32,954 nucleotides of DNA from Acidobacteriota bacterium (GTDB lineage: Bacteria; Acidobacteriota; Terriglobia; Bryobacterales; Bryobacteraceae): positions 1 through 32,954 of the forward strand of contig VFZQ01000003.1 in assembly GCA_016871135.1 (NCBI GenBank), read 5' to 3'. This document shows positions 7,603 to 16,626 of the stretch, piece by piece. The notes beneath the pieces were generated by a model. It saw only the letters and a list, made by a program, of their open reading frames with translations, was not told the DNA's origin and made no database searches. Position 1 is the stretch's first letter. Each line of letters begins with the position of its first letter. The position numbers and the translations under genes were made by a program.

Positions 7603-8532
7603 CTACAGCGGTATTGGCGGTATGGTGATCGACGCCGGCGGCGCGAACGCCTCCCCGCTGACCAACTGGCCGGGGAATTTGTGCACCGTGGCCAGCATCT
7701 GCGTCACCTTGACCGCGGGCCGAATGATCTCAAACCCGCTGGAAAGCCAGACAGCATAGGCATTCGCCATCGATGTCGCTGCCGGGTCGCCCGCGTTTCC
7801 CAGGTACTGTTGGAGTTGCGGCCGCAGGAAACCACGGCTTACATAATTGTGTCCGCTCATGTCCTGAAGCAGCATGAACGGCGTCGCGTGCATCGGCGGC
7901 GGGGACGTTGAAGCGTTCCAGTTGGCATACGGCGGGTAGGCATTAGGCACATTTGTATGGATCTGCCCGGTGTAGGAGCGTAGAATCATGTCCAGAAAAT
8001 CGGCCCACTTCTCGGCAACCTGATCGGAGGCCCCTCCGTTCCGCAAGCGCTGCGTGAACTGCCAGCGCGTTGTGAACACACTGCTCACCGATCCGATCGG
8101 GATGGTAAGCGCCGATCCCCTTACCTGGGCGCCGCGAATCAATGCTCCTCGGAACCAGTCCGCCACCGAGTCCCGCGTCGCTTCCTTGGCGGCCCGCAAG
8201 ATCGTCGTCCAATTCGGGATCACGAAGATCTTGCCAGCCCGGGGACTCGGGCCGTTCCTGGCCGCCGTTGAAAAGCGCCAGTTATACCCGTCCGCAGTCG
8301 GCGTGTTGCAGCTGACGTACTCCCGTAGATACCAGTTGATCTCGTAAGGATCCGTCGTCTTGAAATTCATCTCGATGATGTCCACGGCCGGCAAGCCGTA
8401 GCGAGCCGCAAGGGACTGCCAGTTCTCCCCATCCGCGATCAAGTGCGGAATGCTGTTCGGCGGTGTGTAACTGATGGGTACCAACGTTACCGGGGATGGT
8501 TTCTTCTCATTACCTGGCTTGAGTTGCGGCAT
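7603..8532 (-). CDS. LysM-like domain protein of unknown function
   Basis: A 309-aa protein without a signal peptide. Residues 30-75 (LIADGENWQSLAARYGLPAV, then DIIEMNF) resemble a LysM module, the small fold that binds peptidoglycan or chitin, but followed by an unusual YEINWYLREYVSC stretch. Residues 95-110 (GKIFVIPNW) complete a LysM-like 'IxIP' ending. The remaining 200 residues are unknown to me. They include a 'DMSGHNYVSRGFLRPQLQQY' segment and a Pro-rich end. The absence of a signal peptide and the N-terminal LysM-like part would fit a phage-tail or contractile-injection-type baseplate/tube protein, or a non-classically secreted effector, but no tail genes lie nearby. It has a strong Shine-Dalgarno (AGGAGG), unlike many neighbours. 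Confidence 0.6.
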   Translation of the reverse strand: MPQLKPGNEKKPSPVTLVPISYTPPNSIPHLIADGENWQSLAARYGLPAVDIIEMNFKTTDPYEINWYLREYVSCNTPTADGYNWRFSTAARNGPSPRAGKIFVIPNWTTILRAAKEATRDSVADWFRGALIRGAQVRGSALTIPIGSVSSVFTTRWQFTQRLRNGGASDQVAEKWADFLDMILRSYTGQIHTNVPNAYPPYANWNASTSPPPMHATPFMLLQDMSGHNYVSRGFLRPQLQQYLGNAGDPAATSMANAYAVWLSSGFEIIRPAVKVTQMLATVHKFPGQLVSGEAFAPPASITIPPIPL

Positions 8533-8538
8533 GACAAC

Positions 8539-8548
8539 GACCTCCTAG
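8539..8548 (-). promoter_or_regulatory. Strong Shine-Dalgarno for the LysM-like gene
   Basis: On the minus strand CTAGGAGGTC lies about 7 nt upstream of the ATG at 8532. It is one of the few canonical ribosome binding sites in the window and settles this start. Confidence 0.7.
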
Positions 8549-8739
8549 AGTTGTGAATTGCATCGGCCGCGGATATGTAACTCCCGATTGAGGGTTTTCG
8601 CCTCGGGCTGTCGATAGGCAAGAGCTATCGATTCCGCCGCCGTTAATGGGAAGTGTGAAAAAGCGGGGAATATCCCATCATGCCCGGCTTGAAAAAAAAC
8701 GTGATTGGGGAGTTTCGCTTGCTGTCCGCGTTTTGGGGG

Positions 8740-8773
8740 CGTCGATTTGATAGTATCGTCGTCACGGAGAGCC
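8740..8773 (+). promoter_or_regulatory. Putative promoter and ribosome binding site of the PSD1 gene
   Basis: A TAGTAT hexamer (about 8751-8756) lies 17 nt before the ATG at 8774, followed by GGAGAG a few bases before that start. This supports the 8774 start over the longer 8705 ORF. The rest of 8533-8739, between the divergent genes, shows nothing I can identify. Confidence 0.4.
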
Positions 8774-11371
8774 ATGCGACCGCTACTGCTCATGGCCCTG
8801 GCGCCGGCGTTGCTGGCGCAGGGCGAGTTATTCGAAAGCCGCATACGGCCTGTATTGGCCGCGCGCTGCCAGGGGTGTCACTCGGCGGCGAAAAAGACAA
8901 GCGGGCTGGCGGTTGATTCGAAGGCCGGCCTGGAGCGCGGCGGATCACGCGGGACGGCGGTGCGGCCGGGCGATGCGATGGGCAGTCTTCTTTATCGCGC
9001 CGTGAGTTACACCGATGCGATGTTGAAGATGCCGCCGGATGGAAAGCTGCCCGCCAACGTCATCGAGGACATTAAACGATGGATCGACAGCGGCGCGGAA
9101 GATCCGCGTGTGGAGACGGCGCCCGCGGTGCAGTCCTCGATCGACTGGGCGAAGGCGAAACAGTATTGGGCGTTTCAGCCGTTGCGACCGGGCGGCGGGA
9201 GTATCGATTCGCTGTTGCGCGAGCGATGGACGCGCTCGGGGTTAAAGCCTTCCGGGCCCGCCGATAAACGCACGCTGCTGCGGCGCGTGACGTTCGACTT
9301 GACTGGCTTGCCGCCGACCGCGGCGGAGATCGAGGCGTTCTTGGGCGACAGCAGCGCGAACGCTTATACAAAGGTTGTGGAGCGGCTATTGGCGTCGCCG
9401 CACTACGGCGAACGTTCGGCGCGATTGTGGCTGGATCTCGTCCGCTTCGCGGAAACAAACGGCCACGAATTCGATTTTTATAAGTACGAGGCGTGGCGTT
9501 ATCGAGACTACGTGATTCGTGCGTTCAATGAAGATCTGCCGTACAACACGTTCGTGCGCGAGCATGTAGGCGCCAATGCGCCATCGCGGCCGTCGCGCGA
9601 TGGTTCTTATGTTGAGTCGGCGATTGCGAGCGGGTTCTATGGGCTGGGCGAGGAACGGAACGGCGCGACGGACTTGGAGGAAGTTCGGACCGAGATGCGG
9701 GACTCGAAGATCGATGTGTTCGGGAAGGCGTTTCTCGGACTCACGGTGGCCTGCGCACGCTGTCACGATCACAAGTTCGATCCGATTCCGACGACGGACT
9801 ATTATGCGCTCGGGGGCGTGTTCGATAGCACGCGCACGTCGCTGGGGTCGATCGCCTCGGCGCCGGTGACAAAGGCGATTGAAGATTCGCTGCGCGCGAT
9901 CGAAAGGCCGATGCCGGCGGCGCCCGCGACATCGTTGCGTAAAGGTGACGAACGATTCGACATGTCGCTGTTCTACCGCACGGGCGCGGGATTCGCCGAG
10001 ACGCGCAACGGCTGGTTGGATTCGTCGCGCGGGGCGTCGAACGCGCTGACGGGCATCATGGTTTCGCGCAGTTTCGTACCGAAGAAGAAGTACATCCACG
10101 TGCGCGTGGCGGGGACGAAGTTCGCGCCGGTGCGCGAGGAGCCATCGTTGCTGGCGGTGACGATCTTCGCGCCTGGCCGGTATCCGAAGGGAGTGGCGGG
10201 GGCGGGTGATAGAACGCTGCGGTGGCGCACGATTACGCTCCATGAAGAGATCAATCAGGTCTGCCATCTGGAGATTGCCGATCGCCAGCGCGACGGCCAT
10301 ATCGTCGTCGGCGACATTATCTTCTCCGACGACAAGACCCCGCCGCCCGATGTTGCCGAATCGCTGCCCGAACTCGCCGGCGCGAACGCGACCCTCCCCG
10401 TAGAGGCCTTCGGGCGCGTGACGTACGAAGACGTTCCGCACAACATGCGTGTGCACGAACGCGGCAATCATCTGAACCTCGGCGAGGAAGTCCCGCGCGG
10501 ATTCCTGCGCGTGCTGAGCGCCAAGGGCCGCTTCGACGCCGATAGCGGGCGCGATGGCCTGGCGGCGTCGCTCACCGAATCGCCACTGCTTGCGCGCGTG
10601 ATGGTGAACCGGTTGTGGAAGCAGCATTTCGGCGAAGGCATCGTGCGGACGGTCGATAACTTCGGACAGATGGGCGAACGCCCAACGCATCCCGAGCTGT
10701 TGGATTATTTGGCGAACAAGTTCGTCGACGGCGGATGGTCGCTCAAGGCGATGCATCGCGAGATGGTGCTAAGCGATGCGTATCGGCGCGATAGCGCGGC
10801 GTCGCCCGAAGCGGCGGCAAAAGACCCGCAGAACCGGCTATTGACGCATATGCCCGTGCGCCGCCTGGAAGCCGAAGCGGTGCGCGATTCGATTCTGGCG
10901 GTGACAGGCTCGCTCGACCGCAAAACGCACGGCCCAAGCGTGAAGGTGCACATCAGCGAGTTCCAGGACGGGCGCGGCAAACCTGTTTCCGGCGCGTTGG
11001 ATGGGGAAGGGCGGCGCAGCGTGTATCTCGAAGTGCGGCGGAATTTCATCACACCGCTGCTGTTGGCCTTCGACTATCCGTTGCCGACATCGACAGCGGG
11101 CCGGCGTTTGGTATCGACCGTGCCGGCGCAGGCTCTCACCATGATGAACAACCAGTTCGTGGCGGAGCAGGCGGCGAAGTGGGCGGCGCGCGTTTCGACG
11201 GCTTTCCACACGCCGCGCGCGCAGTTGGACGTGATGTTCGAGGAGGCATTCGCGCGGCCGCCGACAGCGCAAGAGCGCGATCGCGCGGCAACGTTTTTCG
11301 CCAGCGGCGGAACGTTACAAGAGTTCGCGCATGTGTTGCTGAATACGAAAGAGTTTTTGTTTGTGAGGTGA
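8774..11371 (+). CDS. PSD1 protein: planctomycete cytochrome c + DUF1549 + DUF1553
   Basis: An exported 865-residue protein with signal peptide MRPLLLMALAPALLAQ. Residues 20-95 form the planctomycete-type cytochrome c domain, with one haem motif CQGCH. DUF1549 follows (about 120-320), with signature LPPTAAEIEAFL and a second CxxCH-like CARCHDHKFDP, itself typical of the family. A middle beta-rich region spans 400-560, and DUF1553 spans about 600-840 with SPLLARVMVNRLWKQHFGEG and PAQALTMMNNQF. Proteins of this class are almost always encoded just upstream of a DUF1501 gene, as here (5-bp gap). They abound in planctomycetes and Acidobacteriota and are suspected to act in periplasmic breakdown of sugars or polymers, though biochemical proof is thin. 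I chose the start at 8774 because the signal peptide begins there with an upstream GGAGAG; the track start at 8705 would add a non-signal leader. Confidence 0.92.
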   Translation: MRPLLLMALAPALLAQGELFESRIRPVLAARCQGCHSAAKKTSGLAVDSKAGLERGGSRGTAVRPGDAMGSLLYRAVSYTDAMLKMPPDGKLPANVIEDIKRWIDSGAEDPRVETAPAVQSSIDWAKAKQYWAFQPLRPGGGSIDSLLRERWTRSGLKPSGPADKRTLLRRVTFDLTGLPPTAAEIEAFLGDSSANAYTKVVERLLASPHYGERSARLWLDLVRFAETNGHEFDFYKYEAWRYRDYVIRAFNEDLPYNTFVREHVGANAPSRPSRDGSYVESAIASGFYGLGEERNGATDLEEVRTEMRDSKIDVFGKAFLGLTVACARCHDHKFDPIPTTDYYALGGVFDSTRTSLGSIASAPVTKAIEDSLRAIERPMPAAPATSLRKGDERFDMSLFYRTGAGFAETRNGWLDSSRGASNALTGIMVSRSFVPKKKYIHVRVAGTKFAPVREEPSLLAVTIFAPGRYPKGVAGAGDRTLRWRTITLHEEINQVCHLEIADRQRDGHIVVGDIIFSDDKTPPPDVAESLPELAGANATLPVEAFGRVTYEDVPHNMRVHERGNHLNLGEEVPRGFLRVLSAKGRFDADSGRDGLAASLTESPLLARVMVNRLWKQHFGEGIVRTVDNFGQMGERPTHPELLDYLANKFVDGGWSLKAMHREMVLSDAYRRDSAASPEAAAKDPQNRLLTHMPVRRLEAEAVRDSILAVTGSLDRKTHGPSVKVHISEFQDGRGKPVSGALDGEGRRSVYLEVRRNFITPLLLAFDYPLPTSTAGRRLVSTVPAQALTMMNNQFVAEQAAKWAARVSTAFHTPRAQLDVMFEEAFARPPTAQERDRAATFFASGGTLQEFAHVLLNTKEFLFVR

Positions 11372-11376
11372 TCGGG

Positions 11377-12753
11377 ATGTCGACGCGGCGAGACTTTTTT
11401 CAAATTGCGTTGGCGGCGCTGCACGCCGAGTACGCGCCGGCGCAGACGCGCGTGACCGATCCGTTGGCGCCGCGCGCATCGCATTTCGCGGGCCGGGCGA
11501 AGTCGGTGATCCTGCTGTACATGGATGGCGGCGTGTCGCACGTGGATAGCTTCGATCCGAAGCCGCGATTGCAAGCGGAAGCCGGTCAGCCGTTGCCGCT
11601 AGAAAGGCCGAAGCATGTCCGCGCCGTGAGTACGTCGATCTATCCGTCGCCCTTTGCATTCCAGCGTTACGGGCAGAGCGGGGCGGCGGTGTCGAGCCTG
11701 TTTCCAGAGACCGCGAAGTGCGCCGACGATCTCTGCATCATTCGTTCGATGGTGGCCGATCACTCCGAACACACGGCCGCGAATTACTTCATGCACAGCG
11801 GGTCGGGTTTGCAGGGCCGGCCGAGCATGGGCGCGTGGGTGACCTTCGGGTTGGGCAGTGTATCGCGGAATCTGCCAGGGTACGTCGTGCTCGACAACGG
11901 GATGATTCCGCCGGGCGGCCTCGACATTTTCGGCAGCGGTTTCCTGCCCGCGAGTTATCAGGCGTCGTTGTTTCGGCGCGGCGCGCAGCCGTTGGCCGAT
12001 CTTGCTCCGCGTGAAGCTCCGGCGCGACAAAAGGCGAAGCTCGATCTGTTGCGCGAATTCGATGGAGACGCGCTGACCCGTTATGGCGGCGCCGGCGAGA
12101 TGCAAGCGGCGATCTCCAATTACGATCTGGCGTTTCGGATGCAGGCGGCGGTGCCGGAGTTGACCGACATCTCGGGCGAGAGCGAAGCGACGCGCAAGTT
12201 GTACGGCCTTGATGAAGCCGAAACGGAAGAGTACGGGCGGTCGTGCCTGATGGCGCGGAGGTTGGTTGAGCGCGGCGTGCGGTTCGTCGAGTTGTTGTCG
12301 CCGAAGCAGGATGGCGAGGACCGGTGGGATCAACACGCGCACCTGAAGCGCGGGCATACGCGGAATGCGAAGGCGGCCGATAAGCCTATCGCGGCGTTGC
12401 TTACGGATTTGAAGGCGCGCGGGTTGTTGAAGGATACGCTGGTGGTGTGGACGGGCGAGTTCGGGCGTTCGCCGACCGTGCAGGGTTCGGGTGAGGCGGT
12501 GGGGCGCGATCATCATCCGTACGGGTTTTCGATGTGGATGGCGGGCGCGGGCGTGAAGGCGGGATTGACGTTTGGCGCGACCGATGAGTATGGGTATTAC
12601 GCGATCGAAAATCGCGTGCATGTGCATGACTTACATGCGACGATTTTGCATTTGTTGGGGATTGAGCATACGCGGCTGACGTATCCGTTTAGCGGGCGAG
12701 AGATGCGGCTGACGGACGTGCATGGGAGGGTTGTGCGGGAGGTGTTGGGGTAG
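11377..12753 (+). CDS. DUF1501 protein, Tat-exported
   Basis: A 458-aa protein with a twin-arginine start (MSTRRDFFQIALAALHAEY). The body has the alkaline-phosphatase/sulfatase-like fold suggested for DUF1501: SVILLYMDGGVSHVDSFDPK near residue 45, later DRWDQHAHLKRGHTRN, and VVWTGEFGRSPTVQG followed by GRDHHPYGFSMWMAGAGVK, rich in His and Asp that could bind metal. The gene follows the PSD1 gene by 5 bp and the two form the standard PSD1-DUF1501 pair, presumably a periplasmic functional unit. No substrate can be read from sequence. The track begins this ORF at 11179, inside the upstream gene; the Tat signal fixes the true start. Confidence 0.92.
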   Translation: MSTRRDFFQIALAALHAEYAPAQTRVTDPLAPRASHFAGRAKSVILLYMDGGVSHVDSFDPKPRLQAEAGQPLPLERPKHVRAVSTSIYPSPFAFQRYGQSGAAVSSLFPETAKCADDLCIIRSMVADHSEHTAANYFMHSGSGLQGRPSMGAWVTFGLGSVSRNLPGYVVLDNGMIPPGGLDIFGSGFLPASYQASLFRRGAQPLADLAPREAPARQKAKLDLLREFDGDALTRYGGAGEMQAAISNYDLAFRMQAAVPELTDISGESEATRKLYGLDEAETEEYGRSCLMARRLVERGVRFVELLSPKQDGEDRWDQHAHLKRGHTRNAKAADKPIAALLTDLKARGLLKDTLVVWTGEFGRSPTVQGSGEAVGRDHHPYGFSMWMAGAGVKAGLTFGATDEYGYYAIENRVHVHDLHATILHLLGIEHTRLTYPFSGREMRLTDVHGRVVREVLG

Positions 12754-12791
12754 GCTTGCGGTGACTGTTCTAACAGGCGACAAAGCGAAGG

Positions 12792-13472
12792 CTATTCCCA
12801 GGGGCGATCCTTTAGAAACGCGATGTGCGTGGGAAGTGGTTTATCCGTCTTGAAGTGTTTCCGATAGGCCGCCACCCAATCAGTGGCGATATCGCGCTGG
12901 GCATCGGTGAGTCTCAATTTTCCGGAGCACACGAGGCCGCGCAGATGATCTTCTAGTGCGTCCTTGACGTTGGCTGTCCAGTATCCGCCGCGATAGGGTT
13001 GTGGCCACAGGTTGCGGATGTCGTCGGCGCCGCCGAGCGCTGGGCTGATTAGGTAATCGACCTCGTAGGCGCGCGGCGCGGGGCGGTCGATTCGATACTG
13101 CGCGAAGACTCGCCGGGCGAGCGATTCGGGAATTTCGGTTTCGCGTTCAACAACGCAAACCTGCTCGGCGGTCAGTGCGCTGGCGGCGCCGGGAGTCAGG
13201 CGTGCGTCGGGCAGATAAGCCGCGTGGACCGGCCGTTGCGGAACGAACAACAATCCGGCGACGGCGAGGACCGAAGCCGCGGCCGCCACGGCGTAGGGCC
13301 AACGGCGCCGGCGCACCGAATCCGAATACGCCGCGCTGGCATCGGCGAGCGCCTTTCGCCGCGCCGTGCAGACATCGCATTCGCCGAGATGAGCGCCCAC
13401 GTCCAAGGCGGTCTGCGCGTCCAACTCGCCGTCGATAAACATCACAAGAATGTCGTCATCAGGATGCTGCAT
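12792..13472 (-). CDS. Membrane anti-sigma factor with zinc finger and an HNH-nuclease-like extracytoplasmic domain
   Basis: A 226-residue protein encoded with a 14-bp overlap after the ECF sigma gene. The cytoplasmic N-terminus has the anti-sigma zinc motif HxxxCxxC (His28, Cys32, Cys35 in HLGECDVC). One transmembrane helix follows (about 59-77). The rest, outside the membrane, starts at LPDARLTPGAA and carries YEVDYLISPALGGADDIRN, then LWPQPY, then VKDALEDHLRGLVCSGKL and AQRDIATDWVAAYRK. From memory this matches, over its whole length, a family of small exported HNH-like proteins with the core EVDHLI..LGG.NDI.NLWPQPY. Here the expected His is Tyr140 (codon TAC), so nuclease activity is doubtful and a sensor role is more likely. 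It would hold the sigma factor inactive until an external signal is sensed. The HNH link is inference; the anti-sigma call is firm. Confidence 0.85.
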   Translation of the reverse strand: MQHPDDDILVMFIDGELDAQTALDVGAHLGECDVCTARRKALADASAAYSDSVRRRRWPYAVAAAASVLAVAGLLFVPQRPVHAAYLPDARLTPGAASALTAEQVCVVERETEIPESLARRVFAQYRIDRPAPRAYEVDYLISPALGGADDIRNLWPQPYRGGYWTANVKDALEDHLRGLVCSGKLRLTDAQRDIATDWVAAYRKHFKTDKPLPTHIAFLKDRPWE

Positions 13473-13941
13473 GGCGGCTCAACTTGTCGAGAGATCGAGC
13501 GATCGACGCGGCGACCGAACCGAGCGAGATATCGAGGCGCTCGGCGATTTCGCGGTACCGAAGTCCCTGAGCCCGAAGCGCCAGACAGCAGCGATCCCGC
13601 TCGGGCAGAGCGTCGATGACCGCGCGAATTCGTTTCCGCCGCGCCTTCGCCGCGACGATTTGTTCCGGATTCGGCGCCTGGCAAATCGATGACACCTCCG
13701 GAAGCGAGCGTTGCAGCCGCGTCCGCTGGCGCAGCCCCAGATTGTGGCCGACACGAAATACCCAGCCCGCCAGATTGTCGCGCGGCTTGCCGGCCCGTAG
13801 ATGGTCGCCGAGCGCGAGAAAAACGTCCTGTCCCACGTCTTCGGCTTCGGCGGCTGGCAGGCCGAGCTTTGCCAAATAACGCAGCAGCGGCGCGCGCAAC
13901 TCCGCGTACAACTCGGTCCATGTGAGGACGCTCTCGGCCAT
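13459..13941 (-). CDS. ECF-type RNA polymerase sigma factor
   Basis: 160 residues from [15 protein letters not shown]. Sigma region 2 lies at about 12-78 ([20 protein letters not shown], then DVFLALG, and [15 protein letters not shown]), the part that binds core polymerase and the -10 element. Region 4 lies at about 105-155 ([40 protein letters not shown]), the helix-turn-helix that reads the -35 element. It directs polymerase to a small regulon, here probably including its own promoter and the divergent TonB receptor. Its 3' end overlaps the anti-sigma start by 14 bp. The track extends the ORF to 14031, but the upstream part lies in the palindromic intergenic region and receptor 5' end. The ATG at 13941 is 8 nt from the palindrome. 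Confidence 0.92.
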   Translation of the reverse strand: MAESVLTWTELYAELRAPLLRYLAKLGLPAAEAEDVGQDVFLALGDHLRAGKPRDNLAGWVFRVGHNLGLRQRTRLQRSLPEVSSICQAPNPEQIVAAKARRKRIRAVIDALPERDRCCLALRAQGLRYREIAERLDISLGSVAASIARSLDKLSRHAAS

Positions 13942-13949
13942 CAATCCAT

Positions 13950-13981
13950 TATTCCTGAACAACGGACGCCGTTCAGGAATA
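13950..13981. promoter_or_regulatory. Perfect 11-bp inverted repeat centred between sigma and receptor genes
   Basis: TATTCCTGAAC, a 10-bp spacer, then GTTCAGGAATA. Each arm ends exactly 8 nt from a start codon (sigma at 13941, receptor at 13990). The spacer adds AACGG and CCGTT to the symmetry. GGAAT inside each arm resembles part of an ECF -35 element, but its distance to the start is too short for that, so a dimeric operator or a pair of very close -10 regions (AATAAT and AATATT, each 6 nt before a start) is more likely. Confidence 0.65.
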
Positions 13982-13989
13982 TTCGTCTT

Positions 13990-16626
13990 ATGGGATTGTT
14001 GTTGGCGGTGGCGCTCAGCGTGTTTGTGCAAGATCCATCGGGCGCAGGAATGAAGGCAAAAGGTGTGTTGGAGCCGGCGGGCGGCGGCGCGGTCACTCGG
14101 TTTGAAACGGCGGCCGACGGCGGTTTCGACGCCGGAGATATCAAGGCCGGCCGATACCGGTTGACCGTGTCGGCGGACGGTTTTACCGCGCCGGCGGTTG
14201 TGTTCGACATCGAAGAGGGCAAGCCGGCGCGGCAGGTCGTTAAGATGTTGGTCGGAACGGCCTCATACTCGGTCAACGTGGTCGCGGCGACGCCTCTGGG
14301 AGGATTGGATCGCGCCGTAGAGGAGATTCCTTCCCCAGTGCAAGGGGCAACCCATCGGGAAATCGGCTCCAGCGGCGCGCTGGATCTATCGGACTTCCTC
14401 AACCGGCGCATGAATGGTGTGTTCGTCAATGAGATTCAAGGCAACCCGTTTCAGGCCGACGTGAACTATCGCGGCTACACAGCGTCGCCCCTGGTAGGAA
14501 CACCGCAAGGCATTTCGGTCTTCCTGGATGGCGTCCGGCAAAACCAGCCGTTCGGCGACATCGTGAGTTGGGATCTGATTCCGCGGACTGCGATCGCCGA
14601 GACTGCTCTGATTGCCGGCTCCGATCCGGTATTCGGCTTGAACACGCTGGGCGGCGCGCTATCGATGCGCAGCAAGGACGGAACCGCGTTTCCGGGAACG
14701 GCGCTGCAGTTGGGTGGCGGGAGTTTCGGCCGCAAGACAGCCGATTTCGAACACGGCGGATCACGGCGGTCGATCGATTGGTTCCTGGCGAGCGGCATGT
14801 TCTTCGAAGAGGGCTGGCGGGACTATTCGCCGACCAACGTGCGCCAGTTTTTCGGGCGCCTCGGCTGGAGGCGCGATCGCACCTCGATCGGGCTCTCGAT
14901 CGGCTACGCAAACAACGCGCTGATCGGCAACGCGCTGCAGGAGCAGACTCTGCTTGCGCGCCGGTACGCGAGCGTCTACACGATTCCCGACATCACCGCC
15001 AACAAGGCACCGTGGCTCAACCTGCAACTACGCCACACCTTTTCGCCCCACGTCGCGTTGTCCGGAAACGCCTACTTCCGCTACGTGCGTTCCCGATTGT
15101 TCAACGGCGACTTGAATGACGACTCGCTCGATCAATCCCTCTACCAACCCAACGCCGCCGAGCGGGCTGCGCTAACCGCGGCCGGTTTCACGGGTTTTCC
15201 GGCGAGCGGTGAATCGGCGGCCAACACGCCGTTCCCGCGCTGGCGCTGTATCGCCAACGCCGTGCGTCGCGACGAACCCGGCGAAAAATGCAACGGCCTA
15301 CTGACCCGCAGCGCCTCGCAGCAGCGCAACTTTGGCGGGTCGGCGCAGGTGTCGTGGTTTGCGCGCCGGCACACGTTGACAGCCGGACTGGGTTACGACG
15401 GCAACAGCACCGGATTTACACAAATCGGCGAACTTGGCTATTTGACTTCCAATCGCGGGATCGCCGGCGTCGGCGCGTTCGGCGACGGTGTCACCGGCGG
15501 CGATATCGATGGCGAACCGTTCGACACACGCGTGAATCTACGCGGCAGGATTCACACGGGCAGCTTCTATGCCACCGATTCGGTGTCGCTCGGAAAGTCG
15601 GCGCGGGCGACGCTTTCCGGCCGCTACAACCGTACCGTTATCGACAACCTCGACCGCATCCGCCCGCGCGCCGGCACAGGCTCATTGACCGGGCATCACT
15701 CCTTTGGCCGGTTCAATCCGTCGGCGGGCTTCACGTGGAAAGGCGTGTACTTCAACTACGCCGAGGGAAGCCGGACGCCGACGTCGATCGAGCTCGGCTG
15801 CGCCGATCCCGAAGCGCCGTGTAAGCTGCCGAATGCGATGGCCGGCGATCCACCGCTGAAACAGGTTGTGTCGCGCACGCTGGAAGCGGGCGTCCGTGGC
15901 GGCGGCGAAGGCCCGCTGCGCTGGAGCGCGGGCTGGTTCCGAGGCGCCAATCGCGACGATATTCTTTTCGTCGCCTCCGAGCAAACAGGCTTCGGGTACT
16001 TCAAGAACTTCGGCCGGACGCTGCGCCAGGGCGCCGAGTTTGACGCCAGCGCGCGCCTCGGCCGCGCGCTGCTCGGCGCAAGCTACACCTACCTCCGCGC
16101 AACGTTCGAGAGCGAGGAGGAAGTCAACGGCGAAGGCAACAGCACCAATGCAAAAGGACCCGGCTTCGAAGGTCTGATCCACATCGAGCCTGGCAACCGG
16201 ATCCCTCTCACCCCCTCCCACATCACGAAGGCCTACGCCGATATCACCGTCACTTCGAAGTTCACCGTCAGCCCGTCGGTGATCGGCATCGGCGGCGCCT
16301 TCGCGCGTGGGAACGAGAACAACCGGCATCGAGCCGATGGCCGTTATTATCTTGGTCCGGGCCGTTCGCCGGGCTACGGCGTCGCGAACCTTGCCGCGCG
16401 CTACGTATTCAGCAAAACGTTCGAGCTCTACCTCAACGTCAACAACCTGTTCGACCGCAAATACTACAGCGCCGCGCAGCTAGGGCCGGTTGGGTTCAAC
16501 GCCGACGGCAACTTCGTCGCGAGGCCGTTTCCCGCCGTCAACGGCGAGTACCCGCTGCGCAATTCAACATTCTTCGCCCCAGGCGCCCCGAGAGGCGCCT
16601 GGGCCGGACTCCGGGTTCGATTCTAA
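13990..16626 (+). CDS. TonB-dependent outer-membrane receptor with carboxypeptidase-regulatory N-domain
   Basis: An 878-residue outer-membrane transporter that would import a large or scarce nutrient using TonB energy. A short signal ([20 protein letters not shown]) leads into a carboxypeptidase-regulatory-like beta domain (25-90). The plug follows (about 110-225), with [20 protein letters not shown] and [20 protein letters not shown] then VFLDGVRQN and the '[11 protein letters not shown]' ending. The barrel occupies the rest and includes the conserved [14 protein letters not shown] near the end, with terminal WAGLRVRF that BAM recognises (aromatic last residue). It is divergent from an ECF sigma/anti-sigma pair, the layout of cell-surface signalling loci. 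No clear TonB-signalling N-domain (STN) is seen, so the signal path may differ. Substrate unknown. The track start at 13801 would lie inside the sigma gene. Confidence 0.92.
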   Translation: MGLLLAVALSVFVQDPSGAGMKAKGVLEPAGGGAVTRFETAADGGFDAGDIKAGRYRLTVSADGFTAPAVVFDIEEGKPARQVVKMLVGTASYSVNVVAATPLGGLDRAVEEIPSPVQGATHREIGSSGALDLSDFLNRRMNGVFVNEIQGNPFQADVNYRGYTASPLVGTPQGISVFLDGVRQNQPFGDIVSWDLIPRTAIAETALIAGSDPVFGLNTLGGALSMRSKDGTAFPGTALQLGGGSFGRKTADFEHGGSRRSIDWFLASGMFFEEGWRDYSPTNVRQFFGRLGWRRDRTSIGLSIGYANNALIGNALQEQTLLARRYASVYTIPDITANKAPWLNLQLRHTFSPHVALSGNAYFRYVRSRLFNGDLNDDSLDQSLYQPNAAERAALTAAGFTGFPASGESAANTPFPRWRCIANAVRRDEPGEKCNGLLTRSASQQRNFGGSAQVSWFARRHTLTAGLGYDGNSTGFTQIGELGYLTSNRGIAGVGAFGDGVTGGDIDGEPFDTRVNLRGRIHTGSFYATDSVSLGKSARATLSGRYNRTVIDNLDRIRPRAGTGSLTGHHSFGRFNPSAGFTWKGVYFNYAEGSRTPTSIELGCADPEAPCKLPNAMAGDPPLKQVVSRTLEAGVRGGGEGPLRWSAGWFRGANRDDILFVASEQTGFGYFKNFGRTLRQGAEFDASARLGRALLGASYTYLRATFESEEEVNGEGNSTNAKGPGFEGLIHIEPGNRIPLTPSHITKAYADITVTSKFTVSPSVIGIGGAFARGNENNRHRADGRYYLGPGRSPGYGVANLAARYVFSKTFELYLNVNNLFDRKYYSAAQLGPVGFNADGNFVARPFPAVNGEYPLRNSTFFAPGAPRGAWAGLRVRF
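16578..16603 (+). terminator. GC-rich hairpin in the last codons of the TonB receptor gene
   Basis: CCCAGGCGCC, loop CCGAGA, GGCGCCTGGG: a perfect 10-bp stem. It ends 23 nt before the end of the stop codon and encodes PGAPRGAW. There is no T-tract, so classic intrinsic termination is doubtful. It could slow the ribosome, stabilise the mRNA, or stop read-through from the convergent gene, which overlaps the stop. Confidence 0.4.

Noticed and set aside
8646-8682. ATGGGA...TCCCAT inverted repeat upstream of the PSD1 gene
   Set aside because: Only 6 bp with a long loop, expected by chance; no relation to a start or promoter box.
8545-8844. Minus ORF of 99 aa in the gap before the PSD1 gene
   Set aside because: It overlaps the PSD1 start and signal peptide and has no coding character of its own.
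9386-10756. Minus ORF of 456 aa within the PSD1 gene
   Set aside because: A shadow frame with high Arg/His content; PSD1 motifs on the plus strand are unambiguous.
13175-13925. Plus ORFs opposite the sigma/anti-sigma genes
   Set aside because: Arg-rich antisense shadows of well-supported genes.
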